Below are positions 56,942-64,000 of a stretch of DNA of 64,000 bases, in pieces. Numbering within the stretch: the stretch's first letter is position 1; each line of letters opens with the position of its first letter. Below the pieces are notes generated by a model, which saw only the letters and a list, made by a program, of their open reading frames with translations, was not told the DNA's origin and made no database searches. The translations under genes and the position numbers were made by a program. Source of the stretch: Dendrolimus kikuchii (Eukaryota > Arthropoda > Insecta > Lepidoptera > Lasiocampidae); contig CM034406.1 in the NCBI GenBank assembly GCA_019925095.2, positions 7,028,888-7,092,887 on the forward strand, read 5' to 3'.

Positions 56942-58084
56942 GTATGTAATTAAATTTTTATCATACCAAGTTTGCAAAAAATATTTTTATAAGAGCAAAC
57001 TTTTTTGTTTAATTTTATTAATTTACTTTGCGGGCTCGTTCCTAAATTAAATATGATATATATTTATGTAGTTTCATAACTTTTCCGTTAAAAAATACAT
57101 TAGAGGAGTTGGATACGCTTTCAAACTATCTTGCGCCCAGGTTGTAAAAGATTATAAAAGATTGTAAAATATGAGAATGATTTTAAGAAAACTTTTTATT
57201 GCCTTGATATTTTTTTATAGTTGTAGTGGTTTTAGTTATGTTTAATAAATTAATAGTGTATTTAAGTATTGTCGTATTTTTAATTGTTGAAATTCATTCA
57301 CATAAATTGATTATGGTAATCGATAATTTATTTTATTTGTGACCTATTTCTTAAATATTAAAAATAAGGTCCCAATAATATCTGTAAGACTCCAGATTAA
57401 ATTTACAGCGGAAGTTTTCTATTATGTTAAAAAAATATAACACTTTTTTAAGCTACTTACATTTCATCTCATTATATTGCTTTGAACCAAAAGTCCCCGA
57501 CTACTTTTAACTTATGTGACTCTCGTACTCAGAGACGATTTAGAAAGAGAAAGAAAGAAAGAAAGACAGAAAATATAAACAAAAACAAAGTTAATATAAA
57601 TATAAGTTAAGTTTTCTTGCACTGTATTCGATTATATGTAATTATGCACTTGTAATAAAATTACTTTCTATATAAATATAAATAGAAAAAACAAAATAAG
57701 TCCTAAATTGGACACAGTCTCAGCATAATGCTAGCTAACAAGGACTAGCGTTGTTCTTCCGTCTGGGACTATAAAAGTTTTTTTTTATAAATTATTATTT
57801 TTTATAGCTACCGTAAAACAAAGTGTAAAGTTTGAAGGAAAAAATATCCTCTCATAGAAGGACGAAAAATAGAGGAGGAACAGTTATATCAACTGATGAC
57901 ATAATTGCAGCATAATAGATTTTGTATGAGCGTATATAGTGTAGTAAAATTAGTCAAATATCGTTTTCATTATATATATTTTTCTTTACAAAATTGCTCT
58001 ATTGAAATAAAATTTAAAGTGTGCTAATGATCGTTTAGTTAACACAGCCACAAATTTCCGGTCGTGCTGTTTTAAATCGTTTGA

Positions 58085-58185
58085 TTTTAGGATATATTAT
58101 ATTCTTATATTATATATAATATAATAGTCCTATATTCATAATATATATAATATAGGATATATTATATATATTATGAATTCATAAT
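58085..58185. repeat. AT-rich palindrome cluster
   Basis: Overlapping inverted repeats made of ATATTATA and TATAATAT blocks around AGGATATATT and GTCCTATATT. Confidence 0.7.
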
Positions 58186-58684
58186 CTCAATAGGCTTCAA
58201 TATATCTGTGAAAATGATTAGCTTGTAGCCTTTGATGCCCCCGTGCGTCGCATAGTGTTTTCAGCAGTATTTCGACTGTGGCTGTGCCAGAATATTTATA
58301 CTAGGCACAGCCGCTCAATTCATGTCTAATTGAGGAAACTAATTAACTACAAATTAGAGTATAATTTTCCATATTGTTTTAGTAGATTGTGCCCTAATGA
58401 CTGTGCTAGCTTTAAGGAGTTCTGTAAGGTTCTATACCTTGTTGTTTACATGAATACACGAAAATTTAAGAGAATATTCATGATTTAAATCCTAATATTT
58501 TGATTGAAATCTATTGAGCCTTTTCGGAATCGGCTCGAGACAAACTTTCAAACTGACTGAGGAGACAAATATTTTAAAAATAGTAATTTATGATCAGGTC
58601 CTGTAGACAAGAGGTATTAGCGAAAAACGAATAGAGTAAATTATATATGGGAATGTGTCGTTACGCTAAATATTATATTATTAC

Positions 58685-59215
58685 TAGCTGTACCCGGTAG
58701 ACGTTGTCTTGCCCTTAAAAAATATAAATCTAGACTCTTTAAGAAAAAATATAAACAATTTCATCAAAATCGATCCCACCGTTAAAGAGGTGTTCAGCGG
58801 TACCACCTACCGGTTCCAATCGTGAATCTAAACTATCCCGGAATCCACTTGAACACACACAAAAACAATTTGACCTAAATCCTGGAACCGGATTGCAGCG
58901 CCATCTCCCTGGTTCAAATTTGAATCCAAACCATCCCGAGAACCTAAATTAGACAAATGAAAATGATTTCGAATGCAGTCACCATTGCCGAAATCGGCCG
59001 GGAAAGATGAATAGCTAGACTGATGTTGTCACTGATGTTTTTTAAATTATATTTTTTTTTATTGATGAATATCATATTTTAATGTTTATTGTCCTATTCC
59101 GGAAGAAGACAAAATTCCAAAAACACAAAAATTGCTCCAGCCGTTCTTGAGTTATAAATGGTGTAACTAACACGACTTTGTTTTATATATAAGTATAGTA
59201 TATGTCATCCCCATA
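58685..59215 (-). mobile_element. Helitron-like element, CTAG end at left
   Basis: CTAGCTGTACCCGGTAGACG at the left edge, and CCAGCCGTTCTTGAGTTATA near the right edge followed by TATATATAAGTATAG. Same family as 45785 and 54642. Confidence 0.5.
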
Positions 59216-59381
59216 CATTATCTATTCTATTCGGTTAGTGTTAATGCTACTTGTCTACAGTGCCAGACATCTTTTGGCATCTATTCCGAATTACATACAG
59301 ACACTTTAGTTTTATTAGTAGGTAATAGTAGTTATACATTTAATAGACAATATTATTTTTTCAGCGGACAACGCGAACGAA

Positions 59382-61751
59382 ATGGGCACCTTGATAAATA
59401 ACATTACTCATTATTATCACGTGGTCAATGATGATTTAGCAGGTAAGAAACTTTCCGAATTTGAAAACAATAATAACAGCCGATAAACGTTGTTTTCGTT
59501 TACTGTTAGCTCGTGGTAATGGCAATAATGTGCACTTTAGTGACCGGTTTTTGTATTTTACCAACTTTTCATTTGCCTTACAATCATTTTTAAATTTGAC
59601 TTAAGCTCCATATATCTTATGTCAAAATTTAACCGATGATGAAGCAAGTGAATGAATAGTAAGACATAGGAACCGGTCATAGGTCAGAAAACTGCTATGC
59701 ATGCTTTCCGGAGATTCGAACCCACATCGCGTCGCTTTGAAACGCGAGTTCAGAAGTGTTATAGAATACACCCTGAATTTTGTAATACTTAAAGATAAAA
59801 CATATCGTAGTGCCGCGGCTGTGCGAAAAGTTCAGCTGGGAGCTCATTCCAAGTTCCTAAAATAAGTAAGACAAACCTTCTAAGAAACCATTGCTAACAG
59901 GAGCGTAAGTGCTCAAAGAATTGGAAGTGAACACCTGTTTCTATAAAATATATTCTTTCCATATACCATTGTTTCTCAACGATTTTTATGTTACGACCCA
60001 CGAAAAAAACAAAAAGTCTTGCGACCACTCCACTGCAAAATTATTTTAATTAATAGTATATTTATACGTTTGATTGAGTTGAATCTTTTGAATATAGGTT
60101 TTATTTTTTTAACAAACGTGCCCCCTATGATTGTCGCGACCGCCAGGTTGAGAATCGATCCTGTATACAAATGACATAATTTCCGTGAGATACGAATTCG
60201 AAGTTTAGCAAGTGAAGGTGTGTAAAACTAGTCTTCCTACTCGTAAGCATTACAGTGCAATTTTAAAACTAAAAAAGTCAAAAGGTTATATAATTTACAA
60301 TTAAATCAACATTACAAAGTAGATACTATTTTCAATGAATTTTAAATTAACCACACATTTACATATTTAAATTGAGTTATTTTTTGTCTAATCATTGTTT
60401 TTTAAGCATAATTATGTGGTGTGGCCATCTTTACCCGGGGTTTGTGGCACCCGAGTGCAGAGACCATAAGGGCCGCAAGCCGACGACCTTACAAATGGTA
60501 CTTACCTTACGTAACCCGTTAAGTTCACAAAATTACTTAACATCATCTCAGTTCGATTAGCGAAAACATAATGAATCGCAAATATATTGAAACTTATTGA
60601 CTACAATATCGTTTTACAATTTAAATTTTTTGTTACTGGTACACTACCTACCCATAAAGCAGTAGAAACATGTGGTCATTATTTTGAAGAGAAAACTGGT
60701 TGAGACACGTTGGCTCTTTTAGAACGGGGAAAAACACTGAACTCGTATAACCGTCACATTCAAATACATATACACTGTATATAGGTATATATGGCCCTTT
60801 TGTGATGGGGAAAAAGGGTTGAACTCGCGTGACCGTCACGCTCAAATACATGGCCCTTTTGCGACGGGGAAAAAGCACTAGACTTGCCTGACCGTCATGC
60901 TCAGTTACAAAGTTTTCACTTCGGACGTGCAATTAATTTATTTGAAACAATTTCACACACCGGTAGAGACGTAAGCATCATGAAGAAAGCTATATATTAT
61001 AATTTTTTAGTAGGTATATTTAATAGAGATGTGCATTGTTACAAGATATGTTAAATTTTTAACATAATACTTTTTTGTCCTTTTTACTTACTAATATAAT
61101 AATTACTTAGTAATTTAGATTGAACAATTAAAAGGAAGTAGGTACATTAAGATTGTGTGGACAAGTAATGGGATCAAGGGCTAAAAGTCATATGACACTA
61201 TTAAACTAGAAGAATAATTAATATATACCATATTATGTTGAAACGTGGATTGTGCGAAGTATAATATGAAGAATTTTGTCAGAGAAAAATAAGTAAAATC
61301 AAACTGTGTAAACCCCAAAATATTGAAACTGGGTAATAAGAAGGGAGAGAGAGATAGATAGATAGAGAGAGAGAGAGAGATACTTAAGTTCTAATATAAA
61401 CAAAAATATGTATTTACTGGATGTTTGTAATTTCCAATATTCTTCTTCAATGATTTGGGTGGTCCTTCTTCACAACTTTGGAAATTAATTATCGTTGAAA
61501 GTTTTTTAATGTAGCGATAGAATTTTGTCTGTCCTAATAACGTTGATTTTTCTTTTATAGATCCTCGTACGGGCAACTTTCCAATGGTGTCGAGTCCCGC
61601 ACCAGTCCTTATCATAATGTACCTGTACCACAGATTCGTGACGTCATGGGGACCAGCGTTCATGGCTAACCGGCCACCTTACCACTTGAAAAAACTCATT
61701 ATATTATATAACATAGTGCAAATTTATTTATCAGCGTATCTTGCAGCTCAA
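59382..61751 (+). CDS. Very-long-chain fatty-acid elongase (ELOVL family), 5' part only
   Basis: ELO proteins are multi-pass ER enzymes that condense malonyl-CoA with acyl-CoA in the first step of fatty-acid elongation. The visible coding exons are 59382-59442 (the exon itself starts at 59365 after a TTTTTTCAG acceptor, so there is an upstream 5'-UTR exon) and 61561-61751. They join through a split Asp codon to give DPRTGNFPMVSSPAPV, the family's DPRT..W/FP..SSP signature, followed by a first membrane segment and NRPPYHLKKLIILYN (family: NRKPFDLRK..YN). In total 83 codons, ending in phase 0 at a GTAAG donor. The HxxHH catalytic exons were not found up to 64000 and should lie beyond the window. 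No other gene is nearby. Confidence 0.85.
59541..59681. mobile_element. Foldback MITE family, copy 6
   Basis: TGACCGGTTTTTGTATTTTA left and AAGACATAGGAACCGGTCAT right. In the elongase intron, followed at 59685 by a tRNA-like SINE scrap (GAGATTCGAACCCACAT). Confidence 0.6.
59690..61560. other. Elongase intron remainder
   Basis: Tandem repeat at 60700-60905 and a GA/GATA microsatellite at 61346-61381; the rest is AT-rich with nothing recognised. Confidence 0.5.
60700..60905. repeat. About 60-bp tandem repeat, 3 imperfect units
   Basis: Units contain TGGCCCTTTTGCGACGGGGA and GACCGTCACGCTCAAATACA variants, at about 60710, 60790 and 60850. Confidence 0.8.
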
Positions 61752-62870
61752 GTAAGTTTAAAATCGACATTTTACATCCATATCTACATATAAATTCGGA
61801 AATTATTTTTTAACATCTAATAAATGAACCAATTGCTAAATTTTATGGGTCGAATAAGTATTGGTTTGTTACGAACTGCCTTTGACGATGTGGATAGTTG
61901 TGATTTCACGGACACAACAGTAACTTACACTAACTCTATGAATAAGACCGCTAGAATCGTACATCGGTACCCAAAATGAATAAAGTAATATGTATGTAAA
62001 TTTGACCAGACCCACCTACTTACATGTATTTCGACACGCTTTTGTTTCGTACACCCTCAAAGTTTTGAGTGAATAGCAAAAAACCGCTAAAAATAGCGAA
62101 AACCTGCTTATTTATTACAGAGATGTAAGAAAATTATGAATCAGAATCCGAAGTTTATTTGGCCCTTAATAAATATAATAAAATAGCGAAAAACCGATAA
62201 AACAAAGTAAAAATTGCACTTATGGTGAAAATATTTTATAGACCTGAATCAGAGCATGTTTTTATGTAAATCGATACGCTAAATCCAAACCCGATGTTAA
62301 TTTAGCCCGTACACCCTTAGAGATTGTAGTAAACTGCAAAATTCCCAAAAAAAGATTGCCATTTTAGCCGTTTTTCGAAATTTACTCGAAATTTTGTGGG
62401 TGTACGTACGAGCCAAGCGGTCTTTGCATTTCGATTGGATGTTTTTTATTGTAACACGAAAAGCTACCAGTGCTCAGCCGGCCTCAAATGAGGGACTGGA
62501 GCCTGGTCACTAGTGCAGGAACACAACTCAGGGTTGCTATAGCGGCGTATACTACACCAGGGGTGGTAACTGGCAAATGGGTAAATGTTCTACAATAGGC
62601 CAAAGGTATTAATAATCTCACATCACTCCTACACGGACGAAGTTTTTTTTCATTTTGTTTGGTTTTGAATGTCAAATGTTTCATATTCGTCTCGTCGTTC
62701 AGAAATCAACGATTTTTATTTATTGATTCTGAGGCGGTACGAAGTTTGCCGGGTCAACTAGTTAAACATAATTATTAGAAAAATATTATATAGAAGTTAC
62801 CACATTAATATAATTCAAATTAAGTAAATTATAAATTAAACTAAATACTTAAAAATAAACTATATAAATT
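61752..62870. other. Elongase intron, AT-rich, SINE fragment
   Basis: 62478-62600 matches the body of the LINE-tailed SINE (minus orientation, no tail). The remainder shows no coding. Confidence 0.5.
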
Positions 62871-62879
62871 AATTAGATT

Positions 62880-63330
62880 CGTTGCGTGCAATAGGAACCA
62901 GGCTTCTGATCACGGGTGGTATGAAAAAGTTTCTTCCAAATTTCTTTGAAGAAACCCTTTGCCGATGGACCCCACGGGCCTAAAGTTTCAATTCCAAAGG
63001 GCACAAATAAGTACCCCCTTCCTGGGGTTCCATATTTGCGCCGTTTGAGGTCATCAGCTGTTGCAGCATTGCCAGCATCTGACTTAGTCACTGGAAGATG
63101 TGATGCCACCGGAGTATCAACGCATGTCGCGTCCTACACAAGCGGCTTTCCCATCTTCCAAGGAATAAGTGATATTCCATCCGGCCTCTTGCCATCGTCG
63201 CGTACCAAGCCATTTGGCTCTAGGATGGCTGGTACGTCGACGCTGACAAGAGCTCGGCGGATGATGTTATTGAGGCTGACATGGCGAGATCTTCGGCCAA
63301 CGTTATTACCACAATATAAGTACAAAATAT
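62880..63330 (-). mobile_element. LINE C-terminal module fragment, copy 3 (best)
   Basis: Minus strand, one frameshift near 63120: [73 protein letters not shown] and KPGSYCTQRIS. Typical of the C-terminal region of certain animal LINE ORFs. No reverse-transcriptase core nearby. Confidence 0.55.
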
Positions 63331-64000
63331 ATTTCCTACTATGAACACTATACTATACGTATATGTGACAGGGATCTTGTGTATATGTTATAACGGAAAT
63401 ATAGCCATAAAACTATGTCCGTGTAAAATGTGTGAAACAAAACCGACAAGTTGCAAAATGATACCGCAAACCCGCAAACATCGTGTCAAATATATTTAAA
63501 TGTTTTAAATAAACAGATAATTACAATATAACTTTATAATCTATAATATTATAAAATTCCAAACATGCCGTGTCTGTATATTGAAGCTTCATCATCATCA
63601 TTATCATCCGAGCGTTAAATCCCGGTTGCATTCAGAATGATCACTCCGACGCCCAGGGTCCGCTTTCGCTTTCCCTCAGAGGATGCCTCCTGTTAAATGC
63701 CTGTCCGGTATTTTATAGTGCACACGGGTCCTCCACACGGCCACTGCTACTTTCCCTTTGCTCCGAGACAGTGGTGTCCCTCCTTCTCCTCATCCTAGTA
63801 TCCTTCATCTTTAATCCTTCCCAGATACCACTATTCACTCCTGGTTTCCCTATAAGGGTTGTGTAGTGTAGGTCAGGCGGCAGCCGCTACATTTAAAACC
63901 GTATCATATTAAGCGATTTAAAAAAATAACTGGAATAGACTATATAGGTATAAATGACGGAGAACGCGATGCATTTTTTTTAGAATTCTTGTCCTTTTGT
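63331..64000. other. Right edge: repeat-like sequence
   Basis: 63590-63890 is GC-richer, with CACTCCGACGCCCAGGGTCC, and looks like part of a dispersed repeat. 63925 onward resembles 13620-13680 (GGAATAGACTA-type). No further elongase exon is visible. Confidence 0.4.

Larger units (their letters stand above)
56570..59364. other. AT-rich region upstream of the elongase
   Basis: Candidate promoter at 56896. An AT-rich palindromic cluster at about 58085-58185. Helitron-like element at 58685-59215. A GAAA-type microsatellite at 57545-57575. No coding. Confidence 0.5.

Noticed and set aside
61752..64000. Further elongase exons with the HxxHH box
   Set aside because: No such block with splice sites could be read; the open frame at 62946-63344 is the shadow of a LINE fragment on the other strand.

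Overview
This is AT-rich, intron-containing, repeat-laden DNA from an arthropod nuclear genome. A lepidopteran (moth or butterfly) is the best fit. The evidence is a prophenoloxidase with lepidopteran-style residues, maT-type (DD37D) mariners, R1/Jockey-like LINE remnants, Helitron-like CTAG termini and short CCTAA arrays. No bacterial, plasmid or viral gene is visible. All gene models below were built by eye from conserved protein blocks bounded by GT..AG introns whose reading phases agree.

Left third (1-17,040): a prophenoloxidase gene runs on the minus strand from its start codon at 16,921 to the last exon I can see, at 1,841. Eight exons give 489 codons; the remaining C-terminal part must lie beyond the left edge. 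Inside the large PPO intron, on the opposite strand, sits a complete two-exon DPH1 gene (diphthamide synthesis). Its 3' end faces a PPO exon, and its likely poly(A) signal lies inside that exon.

Middle (17,000-53,600): three tandem minus-strand genes encode ABHD11-like alpha/beta-hydrolases, each of three exons with identical intron positions and phases. Copies 1 and 2 keep the Ser nucleophile (GHSMGG). Copy 3 has Asp in its place (GHDMGG). Introns and spacers hold many mobile elements: LINE fragments, SINEs that share a tail with a Jockey-like LINE, two decayed maT mariners, hAT-like elements with target duplications, a solo LTR, a foldback MITE family, Helitron-like units and a 1.1-kb minisatellite.

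Right end (53,600-64,000): mostly repeats and AT-rich spacer, plus the first coding exons (83 codons) of a fatty-acid elongase (ELOVL) gene on the plus strand that runs off the right edge.

I did not find a convincing undescribed multi-gene system. The best leads are the Ser-to-Asp nucleophile change in the third ABHD11-like paralogue, the antisense nesting of DPH1 in PPO, and several cleanly dated nested insertions.
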